From Adiantum capillus-veneris (taxonomy: Eukaryota > Streptophyta > Polypodiopsida > Polypodiales > Pteridaceae), in contig CM043942.1 of assembly GCA_014529385.2 (NCBI GenBank), positions 108,891,141-108,955,140 on the forward strand: a stretch of DNA of 64,000 nucleotides, written 5' to 3'. A program made the position numbers and the translations under genes. Positions 55,101-64,000 of this stretch are shown one piece after another. The notes under the pieces were generated by a model. The model searched no databases. It saw only the letters and a list, made by a program, of their open reading frames with translations, and was not told the DNA's origin. Numbering within the stretch: position 1 is the first letter of the stretch; every line of letters starts with the position of its first letter.

Positions 55101-56418
55101 TCTGGCCTTGAATAGTGACTTCTTGACCTTGGTTGTCCACAAAAGTAACACTTCCTTGGGCACAATGGATATTGGCATTATGACTGGCTAACCAATCCAT
55201 TCCAAGAATTCCGTCATAGATTCCTGTGGGTAAGGTTCGAAAAGTAGCAAAAGTAGAGTATTCTCTCAACTTGAAATCTATTTTTCCCACAGTGTACTGA
55301 GATAACACCTCCTTTCCATTGGCTAATTCAACTCTCATCTTTCTTGCAGGGTGTTGATTAAGTCCTAACCTCCTTAAACATTTAGGTGACAAGAAAGAAT
55401 GAGTACTGCCACAATCAATAAGAAGCTCAAATTTTTCACCTTGGTGATTTGCAGGTATTTGAATGACAACAAATTGTTGTCTTGCTCTTGGGTTATCAAT
55501 TGCAATATGTAGAGTTGCTGTTTCCTCTTGTTCTTCTCCCAATGTTGGTTCTCCTATGATAGCATTGACTCTGGCAGCCATTCCGCGCCCTCGACCTCGT
55601 CCTCCATTTCTTCCTCCATGATTTATTATTTGGCCTCATCCTCTAGCTCGATTAGGTGTATTTGTTGCGGAGACTCGCTTAGGACATACATTCTTGAAAT
55701 GTCCTAGCTCGTTGCATTCATAGCATCTAAGATCTGCATTTTGAGCTCCATTTGCTGAAGCTGCAACTATTGGATAAGTTTGGTGAACTGGGTGAACTTG
55801 ACTTTGGTTCCACATCATAGGCCGTCCTCTTCTTCTAGCATTCCTTGTATTTCCATTTCGTACCCTTTGAGAGTTTGACATCTCTTTAGCTAAGGGTTTA
55901 GCTCTTAAAAGAGCATCTTGCAAATTTACAGGCCTCATGGCTTCTAGACGTGTATTTAAAGGAGCATTTAGCCCTAGGCAGAAACGAGCTACTTGTTGAT
56001 CTGCGGTCATTGGCGGAGCATAGCGCCTAAGAGTTACAAATTTGGAGTAGTATTCTTCCACTGTAAGATGAAACTGACGTAAGTTGAAGAATTCATTCAT
56101 CTTAAGGGATTCGTGTGCAGGTGGAAGATAACGTCCTTTGACAACATACTTAATGTCTTCCCACGTTTGAGTGTTTTGAGCTACTTGATTATCTTTGCAG
56201 TGTTGTTTCCACCAAAGCTTGGCATCCCCCGTGAGACGAAACATAGCCAACATTGCTTGCTTATCGAGAGTAGTACCAGCAGCAGTAAAATAATCCTCCA
56301 TCTCTTCGAGCCACACTTATGCATCGCGCTCAACTAGGGCTCCTTCCCCTTTGAAAGAGGGCAGTTTAGCTTGCTTGAGAAGTAGCTTTTTCTCTTGAAG
56401 AGATGTGTACACCGCACT
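52159..56418 (-). pseudogene. Gypsy-3 gag-pol, main exon
   Basis: Single frame on the minus strand broken only by nonsense codons at 56317-56319 (TAA), 55636-55638 (TGA), 54808-54810 (TAG), 53797-53799 (TAG) and 52834-52836 (TAA). Gag core: LPSFKGEGALVERDA, KLWWKQHCKDN; zinc knuckle CYECNELGHFKNVC. Protease [46 protein letters not shown], catalytic FFDDILIYS. RNase [13 protein letters not shown]. Integrase zinc region SGHPGYAKTINAIPRSYYW, then VDLLTKVAHS, VSDRDAKFTS and HPQTDGQTERVNQ for D/D/E. A chromodomain-like end is ILWKDFPIEDATWEDETSL. The proposed exon start at 56418 follows a TTGCACAG acceptor. All catalytic motifs remain, so the copy is recent but silenced by point mutations. Confidence 0.93.
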
Positions 56419-57212
56419 CTGTGCAATATAGATTAAGTGAAACTTTATTGGATACTCTAACTTTAATCCGCTTTAAGGCAAGACTTAATCAGAAAATAAT
56501 ACAAACAAAAGATACTATTAATCCAAACTTTATTTATATACACATTATTTGCTACCAAGGTTGGTAGTCTTTAGGTACAAGGATTGTAATGTCTCTATAT
56601 TTTGAGTTTAGTGACTACAAAAGGATAGGCTAAAGGATCAAAATAATAAGTTTCCTTTGACCCTTGAAAGCTATGAGATACACATATGGGTCGAATCCTA
56701 CCACCATGGATAACTTTTGTAACTTGATTATAGACCCATTGAGTCTGAGATATCTTTTCTCCTCCCAAGGTAATGGTAGCATCCAGATTCTTAGTACCAA
56801 TGAAAAGATAAATTTCGATGACTTTTAACTCCTCTGCCCATCGAAGTTTCTTGAGGTTGGTATCCATGCACCATTGTCAGCATCGATGGTATAGATTCCT
56901 CCAGATGGACTCCAAATGATGCCCCATCCTCTATGTACCCTTGGGATAGGTGGTGCAAACACCCTATCCAAAATCATCATCACCCTTTTTTGAAACTGAT
57001 AATTCGGTGATTGGCATGCATTTTCAAACATGATGGTGAACACCTGGAATTTCTGGTAGGCTGAATGAACATTTTCCTGTACCAGGAAAGTTCCGTCTTC
57101 AATACCATATAAAAACTCAAAACAATTTTTCTAGGTTCTTCTATTATTTCAAACATTCGCATCCTTCAATATCTAAACATCAATCTAAAAATCTTCCCAA
57201 GCTTTAACCTAG
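56419..57212 (-). pseudogene. Extra reading frames between primer site and gag (Gypsy-3)
   Basis: Three consecutive minus-strand open pieces in different frames (57162-56980, 57043-56825, 56867-56595), overlapping as if one protein of about 190 residues had suffered two frameshifts. Recognisable phrases: FEIIEEPRKIVLSFYMVLK, ILDRVFAPPIPRVHRGWG, GWGIIWSPSGGIYTIDADNG, LGGEKISQTQWVYNQVTKV. I do not recognise the family. The region lies inside the predicted gag intron, so an unspliced RNA would be needed to express it. Confidence 0.45.
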
Positions 57213-57224
57213 GCTCTGATACCA
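57213..57224 (-). other. Gypsy-3 primer-binding site (tRNA-iMet)
   Basis: TGGTATCAGAGC on the minus strand, one base from the 5' LTR. Confidence 0.93.
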
Positions 57225-57893
57225 GTGTGAGGTCCCTGCCTCTTTTTGAGAGGAGCGGAGTACCTTTGATAAGTCTCCAATCCTGAAAAAGAAAAACCAA
57301 CGGAGATTGCCTTAGCTACTACATAGCCACGGGCATGAACCGTTAGTGAAGGATTGGTCCTACCTCGCTATGGTGGAGCGTGACAACCATAACCCTATCT
57401 AAAAACTATCTATAATCAATTATACCTAAAAGTATAAATCTTAGAGTGACCACCCTGTGCGCTTTTTTCCACATGTTTCAGAAGCACAGCCGCCAAGGTT
57501 TGTCTCTTTTAAGATTTATGACTTAAAAAAAAAAACAATTTCTAGCGTTGGAAAGTTACCCGACTCATCGGGTCCACCCGTCCATAGAATGATACCGTCG
57601 GGGTATCATTCTCCCACTTTCCACACCACACTCACCCTTCTTTTGTTATCTAATTACTACCACACTGTTTAAACATACATGTTCCTTTACTTTATTTACG
57701 ATATTGGTTCGTTAAAATAGCCCTTCAAACAGTATTACAAACAATAGTCAAACAAGAAGTCGTCCAATTTTAAACCAACAACCCTTGGATTAGGTTCACT
57801 CAAGAATCTCTACTGGCGCTATTATGTCCGATCGGTATATACATTATTTATAAAAATCCTTGTCCTCATGAGCGTCCCGTTGTGCTCGTTGTG

Positions 57894-58127
57894 CTAATCT
57901 GGACGTACTCCCGCCACAGCAACAACGGTGCCAATCTGGGCGTCATCCTCACGCCACGGCAAAACAAAACTGTAGTATCCAGCTGGGCTAATCTGGGTGT
58001 ACTCCCACCACAGCATCAGCGGTGCCATCCTGGGCGTCATCTCACGCCTCGGCAACTGCCACATAATACCAGCACTAATAAGTAGAGAGACTTGAGAGAA
58101 ACCATACCGAAGGTTTTGGACAAACAT
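57894..58127 (-). other. LTR open frame 2 (77 codons)
   Basis: MFVQNLRYGFSQVSLLISAG...GVRPD. Open in all three LTR copies (also 50094-49861 minus, 60739-60506 as plus-strand copy at 60506-60739). An internal duplication of about 85 bp (CGTGAGATGACGCCCAGGAT / CGTGAGGATGACGCCCAGAT) is read in two different frames, which argues against strong protein constraint. It lies downstream of gag exon 1 inside the predicted intron. Confidence 0.4.
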
Positions 58128-58303
58128 TCTTTCCTATAGCAAACAGTTTAACCAGACAATCTTTCCTACTTGTCAAACATATGCCGAGTTTCTTGGGGTT
58201 AAGCCCCGTGGTTTCGGTCCGTGTTTTCTTTTCATAAGGTAAATATTATATTTCTATGGTCTCGCATATGCAATGATGCATAACTTGAAACTGCAATACT
58301 AAC

Positions 58304-58417
58304 CTGTACCATAGCTCCGATTGGTGGAGACATAGCATGTTCCGCAGGAGTTCCACCGTTACTTGTACCAGCTTCATGATCATTAGCGCCTTGGATTCGA
58401 GCACGCTTTGGAGCCAT
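58304..58417 (-). CDS. Predicted gag exon 1 inside the Gypsy-3 5' LTR
   Basis: 38 codons, MAPKRARIQGANDHEAG ... PIGAMVQ, ending at a donor CAG|GTTAGT. Joined to the acceptor TTGCACAG|AGT at 56418 the frame runs on as VQSAVYTSLQEKKLLLKQAK into the gag core, phase 0 on both sides. The basic MAPKRAR start resembles N-termini of plant gypsy Gag proteins. The frame is retained in the 3' LTR (50384) and in the solo LTR (from 60209, where ATG has become TTG). In the solo LTR a 9 bp in-frame duplication lies before the donor, whereas a 1 bp deletion lies just after it. This is inference; no transcript is available. Confidence 0.6.
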
Positions 58418-59245
58418 TTTTTTGTACTACACTTATGTTATACACTTAGAACTTTAAATTGGTCAATTTCCCTAGTAGTCTCCTTGTTCCAAAGAGAGTC
58501 TGTAATTTGAACCCTCGCCAACTCGGATTCACACTTAGTGTTGTTGTTCTACATCTAATTTTTATACATCAAATATTTGTTAATCTTAATTAATCAAAAA
58601 TTAAGTGTGTAAACTACGAGTGAAAGTTTAGGACTGCATGTAAGGTCTCTACTTTCAAATTTCACACAAGTTCTATTACGCATTTGGATTTTTTTAAACC
58701 ATCACTCATTATTTAACATATTCGAGTTCAAATTATGAATTGTAGGTTGAGAAAACCTAGAATTTAAAATTTACGCTACAAAATTCTGACATGTTTAGCT
58801 ATATGAATCACTAACTAACTTATTGCAAGACTTATTTACTGATTGTAGAATTTTCTTTTACTACTGTAAAGTTAATATAAGACTGTAAAGTTTAACTTAA
58901 AAAATGTAAAGTAAATTATCATTAAAGAAATAAATAAAATAATTATAAAGACAAAAGAATACACAGGGATGACAAATGAAGGCACATGGACTCACCTGGA
59001 TTCACATAGGAGGGGACAAAGTGGGACACACTGTCACATGAAAAGGAGAGGCTAGTCTTGACTAATCTTAATGAGGGGGGCTGTGTGGCCTTATCTTTTG
59101 ATGATAATGACAAAGTGGTCAAACTGATGGGTACCACAAGGGTACCAAAAACGCGGGTATGATTTTTGGAAAAAAAAATATTTTTAAAAAAAAGTAAAAA
59201 AAAAATATTTTTTTTGGAAAAAAAAGTTGGACGTTTTCTTTTCTG

Positions 59246-59255
59246 CTATAAATAG
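59246..59255 (+). promoter_or_regulatory. TATA box, solo LTR
   Basis: CTATAAATAG, about 950 bp upstream of the gag exon 1 homologue. Confidence 0.65.
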
Positions 59256-59419
59256 AGCATCCATGCTCACACTTTAAACATAGAGATTGCCTCTATAGCG
59301 TTCACGAAGTGCTGCCACTTCTCTTAGAGAGAAAGCGTCCACAAACCACTAAGAGAGCAAAAACTCTAGTGGACTAATAAGGTGAATATTAATTAATCAT
59401 TCAATTAACTTTAGGAATG

Positions 59420-59740
59420 ATGTATGTGTGCTATCTTTTACTCTAATCTCTCTAATAGATTAGTAAAATTCAATTAGTTTTAAGAAGGATATGTGTGTGT
59501 GTGTGCTATCTCTTACTCTTATTTCTCTAATAGATTAGTAAGATTTAATTAGTTTTAAGAAAGATATGTGTGTGTGTGTGTGTGTGCTATCTTTTACTCT
59601 AATCTCTCTAATAGATTAGTGAGATTCAATTAGTTTTAGAAAAGGATGTGTGTGTGTTCTCTTTTACTCTAATTTTCTAATGGATTAGTAAGATTCAATT
59701 AACTTTAGAAAAGATGTGTGTGTATGTTTTCTCTTACTAT
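59420..59740. repeat. Intra-LTR minisatellite, solo LTR
   Basis: About four to five units with (TG)n inserts, inverted relative to the other two copies. Confidence 0.85.
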
Positions 59741-61659
59741 AATCTCTCTAAGTATACCTACTCTCTCTAGTTAGTACATCTTCACTATTAACTTATACAT
59801 TGTTAATTTGAAAGTTAATACATAAGAGAACTCATCATATTCTTATTATACATGATGAAATTCTCATTCACCAATTTTATTGTCAATTAGATTAAGCAGA
59901 ATTTTGAATAATACTAAAAATTGATTTAGTTGAAGTATAGAAATTGAAGTTAGAATTGGATTAGAAATGTGAAGCATAAAAGTAATGCATTCCTAAACTT
60001 TCACTCACAGTTTACACACTTAATTTTTGATTAATTACGATTAGCAAATATTTGATGTATAGAAATTAGATGTAGAACAACAACACTAAGCATGAATCCG
60101 AGTTGGCGAGGGTTCAAATTACAGACTCTCTTTGGAAACAAGGAGATTACTAGGAAAATTGACCAATTTAAAGTTCTAAGTGTATAATATAAGTGTAGTA
60201 CAAAAAAATTGGCTCCAAAGCGTGCTCAAACCCGAAGCGCTAATGATCATGAAGCTGGTACAAGTAACAGTGGAACTCCTGCGGAACATGTTATGTCCTC
60301 ACCAATCGGACCAATCGGAGGTATGGTACAGGTTAGTATTGCAGTTCAAGTTATGCATCATTGCATATGCGAGACCATAGGAATATATTATTTACCTTAT
60401 GAAAAGAAAACACGGACCGAAACCAAGGGGCTTAACCCAAGAAATTCGGCATATGTTTGACAAGTAGGAAAGAATGTCTGGTTAAACTGGTTGCTATAGG
60501 AAAGAATGTTTGTCCAACACCTTCGGTATGGTTTCTCTCAAGTCTCTCTACTTATTATCGCTGGTATTATGTGGCAGTTGTCGAGGCGTGAGATGACGCT
60601 CAGGATGGCACCACTGATGCTGTGGTGGGAGTTCACCCAGATTAGCCCAGCTGGATACTACAGTTTTGTTATGCCGTGGCGTGAGGATGACACCCAGATT
60701 GGCACCGTTGTTGCTGTGACGGGAGTACGTCCTGATTAGCACAACGAGTACTTGTCGAGCGGTATGGGACGCTTATGAGGACAAGAGTTTTTATAAATAA
60801 TGTATATACCGATCGGACATAATAGCGCCAGTAGAGATTCTTGAGTGAACCTAATCCAAGGGTTGTTGGTTTAAAATTGGACGACTTCTTGTTTGACTAT
60901 TGTTTGTAATACTGTTTGAAGGGTTGTTTTAACGAACCAGTATCATAAATAAAGTAAAGAAACATGTATGTTTAAACAGTGTGGTAGTAATTAGATAACA
61001 AAAGAAGGGTGAGTGTGGTGTGGAAAGTGGGAGAATGATACCCCGATGGTATCATTCTATGGACGTGTGGAACCGATGAGTCGGGTAACTTTCCAACGCT
61101 AGAAATTATTTTTTTTAAGTCATAAATCTTAAAAGAGACAAACCTTAGCGGTTGTGCTTCTGAAACATGGAGAAAAAAGCGCACAGGTTGGTCACTCTAA
61201 GATTTATACTTTTAGGTATAATTGATTATAGATAGTTTTTAGATAGGCTTATGGTGGTCACGCTCCGCCATAGCGAGATAGGACCAATCCTTCACTAACG
61301 GTTCATGCCCGTGTCTACGTAGTAGCTAAGGCAATGTCCGTTGGTTTTTCTTTTTCAGGATTGGATACCTATCAAAGGTACTCCGCTCCTCTCAAAAAGG
61401 GACAGGGACCTCACACTGCATTACTTTTATGCATGACATTTCTAATCCAATTCTAACTTCCATTTCTATACTTCAACTAAATCAATTTTTAGTATTATTC
61501 AAAATTCTACTTAATCTAATTGGCAATAAAATTGTTGAATGAGAATTTCATCATGTATAATAAGAATAAGATGAGTTCTCTTATGTATTCACTTTCAAAT
61601 AACTATGCATAAGTTAATAGTGAAGATGTACTAACTAGAGAGAGTAGGTATACTTAGAG

Positions 61660-62250
61660 AGATTAGAGTAAGAGAAAACATACACACACATCTTTTCTAA
61701 AGTTAATTGAATCTTACTAATCCATTAGAAAGATTAGAGTAAAAGAGAACACACATACATCCTTTTCTAAAGCTAATTGAATCTCACCAATCTATTAGAG
61801 AGATTAGAGCAAGAGATAGCACGCACACACATACACATATCCTTCTTAAAACTAATTGAATCTTACTAATCTATTAGAGAAATTAGAGTAAGAGATAGCA
61901 CGCACACACACATAGCGAATTGAATCTTACTAATCTATTAGAGAGATTAGAGTAGGAGATAGCATACACACACACATAGCTAATTGAATCTTACTAATCT
62001 ATTAGAGAGATTAGAGTAAGAGATAGCACACACACACATATTCTTCTTAAAACTAATTGAATCTTAATAATCTATTAGAGAGATTAGAGTAGGCGATAGC
62101 ATACACACACACACACATAGCTAATTGAATCTTACTAATCTATTAGAGAGATTAGAGTAAGAGATAGCACACACACACATATCCTTCTTAAAACTAATTG
62201 AATCTTACTAATCTATTAGAGAGATTAGAGTAAGAGATAGCACACATACA
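61660..62250. repeat. Intra-LTR minisatellite, Gypsy-3 5' LTR
   Basis: About nine units of the CTAATTGAATCTTACTAATC type. Confidence 0.88.
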
Positions 62251-62416
62251 TCATTCCTAAAGTTAATTGAATTCTTAATTAATACGCACTTTATTAGTCC
62301 ACTAGAGTTTTTGCTCTCTTAGTGGTTTGTAGACTCCTTCTCTCTAAGAGAAGTGGCAGCACTTCGTGAGCACTATAGAAGCAATAGCTATGTCTTAAGT
62401 GTGAGCATGGATGCTC

Positions 62417-62425
62417 TATTTATAG
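62417..62425 (-). promoter_or_regulatory. TATA box, Gypsy-3 5' LTR
   Basis: TATAAATAG on the minus strand; a transcript starting here would contain gag exon 1, although the solo LTR insertion now lies between them. Confidence 0.6.
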
Positions 62426-62992
62426 CAGAAAAGAAAACGTCCAAAATTTTTTTTCCCTCAAAAATCATAACCACATTTTTGGTACCTTTGTGGTACCCAT
62501 CAGCTTGACCACTTTGTCATTATCATCAAAAGATAAGGCCACACAGCCCCCCCTCATTAAGATTAGTCAAGACTAGTCTCTCCTTTTCATGTGACAGTGT
62601 GTCCCACTTTGTCCCCTCCTATGTGAGTCCAGGTGAGTCCATGTGCCTTCATTTGTCATCCCTGTGTATTCTTTTGTCCTTATAATTTTGTTATTTATTT
62701 ACTTAATGCTAATTTACTTTACATTTTTAAGTTAAACTTTACAGTCTTATATTAACTTTACAGTAGTAAAAGAAAATTCTACAATCAGTAAATAAGTCTT
62801 GCAATAAGTTAGTTATTGATTCATATAGCTAAACATGTCAGAATTTTGTAGCGTAAATTTTAAATTTTAGGTTTTCTCAACCTAGATTTATAATTTGAAC
62901 TTGAATATCTTAAATAATGAGTGATGGTTAAAGAAAATTCAAATGCGTAATAGAACTTGTGTGAAATTTGAAAGTAAAGACCTTACAACACT

Positions 62993-63550
62993 TTTTTGAA
63001 CTTTTTCACTGGACAGTCTTTTCATGATCTATTTTGAGCCTATGAATCAAGTCAAAACTTAATTTGGCCTAAAATGTCAAGAAAAAGTAAATAATCCGAG
63101 TTTTGGCCAACTCTTGAAAATTTTACCTCAAAGTGTTCTTGAGCTTACCCACTGGTTCATACAACTTTTAGGCTTACTGTCCAGTTGGATTGACTGGTTT
63201 GGAGTCTTTTTGTGCTATGTCTAGCCGTAGATCTGAAACTCTGCAACTTTACATAAACAACTCACAGATGATTCATTTGGAGCGAGCAATGTTTTGAAAT
63301 CCTTCTCGGATCCTACTTACCCTACTCCTAGGTTGTCATGCAATGGGGTTGTGGAAAGTGTCCACAAACACTAATTTTCTTGTGTTTTTTATGTTTTTCA
63401 GAGCCTTGATCTTAAGACTTGTCTCGCCAGCAAAAGACGACAATCTTAAGCTACGCGGTTTTTAAAAAGAAAGTTGTACTCTAGGTGAACCTAGAGGAAG
63501 TTAATGGACAACTACACAAGACGCTCGTGTTTTCCCTAGTTTATGTCTAT
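62993..63550 (-). other. LX leader, distal part
   Basis: Continues the leader beyond Gypsy-3: CTTTTTCACTGGACAGTCTT resembles the units left of the insertion. One decayed palindrome at about 63084. No coding frame recognised. Confidence 0.6.
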
Positions 63551-63573
63551 TCGTCCCCGGCAGCGGCACCAAA
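63551..63573 (-). other. LX primer-binding site (tRNA-Asp type)
   Basis: Minus strand TGGTGCCGCTGCCGGGGA right after the LTR end. Differs at two positions from TGGCGCCGTTGCCGGGGA, which as I recall matches plant tRNA-Asp(GUC) and is typical of Tat/Athila gypsy elements. Confidence 0.7.
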
Positions 63574-64000
63574 TGTGGAACGCATGTCTAACCTCACCAT
63601 CCTATCTTATTGCAGTATTAGCGAGAACCACGATTAATTTGTCAAACCATGGGACGAAGCTGACTCGACTAGTGCATAGAGGCTACAAGATGTTGTCAAT
63701 CTCTTGGAAAACAACTAACAACTCGCATCTAAGTCAAGCTACACTCAAGTGACTGAAATCACCAAAATCCAATCGCTCATCGGCAAGCAAATCACATCCG
63801 TTACAGCATCAAATGACATCCAAACATAACGAAACTTCTAGGACAAGTTTATAAGACCTAAGCACACATGCCTATGGCTTCAAATCCCACTTTAGATCAA
63901 GTTCCAAAATCGCGATTATTAACAGCAGTGGATTTTTGACCTAGTCATTTTCGACCCAGAATGCATCTAAATGCTTAGCAATGATGCCCCAATACCCCGC
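63574..64000 (-). repeat. LX 5' LTR (continues past window)
   Basis: On plus starts TGTGGAACGCATG. From 63748 onward it matches 41174-41426 closely. The far end is outside the window; about 1 kb total is expected. Confidence 0.75.

Larger units (their letters stand above)
58639..61415 (+). mobile_element. Solo LTR of the Gypsy-3 family, inverted
   Basis: 2,777 bp starting TGTAAGGTCTC and ending GGACCTCACA in plus orientation, with a perfect duplication CTGCA at 58634-58638 and 61416-61420. It interrupts the Gypsy-3 5' LTR. It keeps TATA box, minisatellite and both LTR frames (gag exon 1 homologue from 60209; second frame 60506-60739). Confidence 0.96.
49183..62987 (-). mobile_element. Gypsy-3: long-LTR chromovirus inserted in LX leader
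   Basis: Minus strand; 3' LTR 49183-52129, internal 52130-57225, 5' LTR 57226-62987 (interrupted by a solo LTR). Perfect target-site duplication ACACT at 49178-49182 and 62988-62992. LTRs begin TGTAAGGTCTC and end GGACCTCACA on the minus strand. tRNA-iMet primer site and purine tract are present. The gag-pol frame is continuous apart from five nonsense codons, with no frameshift. Confidence 0.97.
57226..62987 (-). repeat. Gypsy-3 5' LTR, split by solo LTR
   Basis: 57226-58638 and 61421-62987 together make about 2,980 bp matching the 3' LTR. The missing middle is a solo LTR insertion in the opposite orientation. Confidence 0.95.
41174..64000 (-). mobile_element. LX: large LTR element with unrecognised polyprotein (continues past right edge)
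   Basis: Minus-strand element. 41174-41426 and 63748-64000 are near-identical direct repeats, the LTR copies. The right LTR ends at 63574 (minus-strand GCGTTCCACA) and is followed by a tRNA-Asp-like primer site. The left LTR is preceded by a polypurine tract (42015-42024) and truncated at 41174. Between lie a leader (63550-46864, with Gypsy-3 inserted) and a decayed polyprotein of about 1,250 codons. I see no RT, RNase H or integrase in the internal part, so it is probably non-autonomous or a LARD-like element with a gag-type protein. Tat/Athila-type gypsy ancestry is suggested only by the primer site. Confidence 0.78.

Noticed and set aside
60209-60460. Independent small gene starting MAPKRAQ in the solo LTR
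   Set aside because: Homologous to the gag exon 1 of Gypsy-3; its ATG is mutated to TTG and the frame past the donor is shifted relative to the other copies.
49183-62987. Gypsy-3 pol as the missing pol of LX
   Set aside because: It has its own LTRs and ACACT duplication inside the LX leader and uses a different primer tRNA.

Overview
The window is a retrotransposon-dominated stretch of a plant nuclear genome. Plant hallmarks are chromodomain Ty3/gypsy elements and a Ty1/copia element primed by initiator tRNA-Met, a tRNA-Asp-type primer site, and the exons of a plant-type DNA 3'-phosphatase gene with a 19.1 kb intron. Long introns, abundant LINEs and many (GA)n/(CA)n/(TA)n tracts suggest a large-genome land plant, possibly a fern or similar; species cannot be assigned from sequence alone. 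No bacterial features are present.

Layout. 1-900: LTR-like fragment and unassigned DNA. 913-6949: decayed chromodomain gypsy element (Gypsy-1). 7013-8655: LINE 3' ends with (CT)n and (TA)n tails. 8657-14978: a minus-strand LINE (LINE-J) split by a young copia element (9568-14850, TSD GAACG). 15079-35895: C-terminal five exons of a ZDP/PNKP-like DNA 3'-phosphatase on the plus strand. Its intron 15161-34286 holds a chain of LINEs (K, C, B, A, E, F, G, L); LINE-A is itself split by a second gypsy element (Gypsy-2, 25029-31516, TSD CTTGT). 36905-39790: further LINE remnants.

41174 to beyond the right edge: a large minus-strand LTR element (here LX) with a tRNA-Asp-like primer site, a hairpin beside its polypurine tract, a leader carrying a roughly 290 bp array built on an AATCGCGATT palindrome, and a degenerate repeat-rich polyprotein (46863-42995) in which I see no reverse transcriptase or integrase. 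Its leader is split by a third gypsy chromovirus (Gypsy-3, 49183-62987, minus strand, TSD ACACT) with 2.9 kb LTRs. The 5' LTR of Gypsy-3 contains an inverted solo LTR of the same family (58639-61415, TSD CTGCA).

Most notable: (i) Gypsy-3 appears to encode the first 38 codons of Gag inside its LTR, joined in frame to the internal gag-pol through a predicted 1.9 kb intron; (ii) LX encodes an unrecognised tandem-repeat polyprotein; (iii) two LINE families end in, and are 5'-truncated at, dinucleotide microsatellites, and one has a covarying 3' hairpin; (iv) nearly all nonsense codons in these elements are C-to-T compatible.
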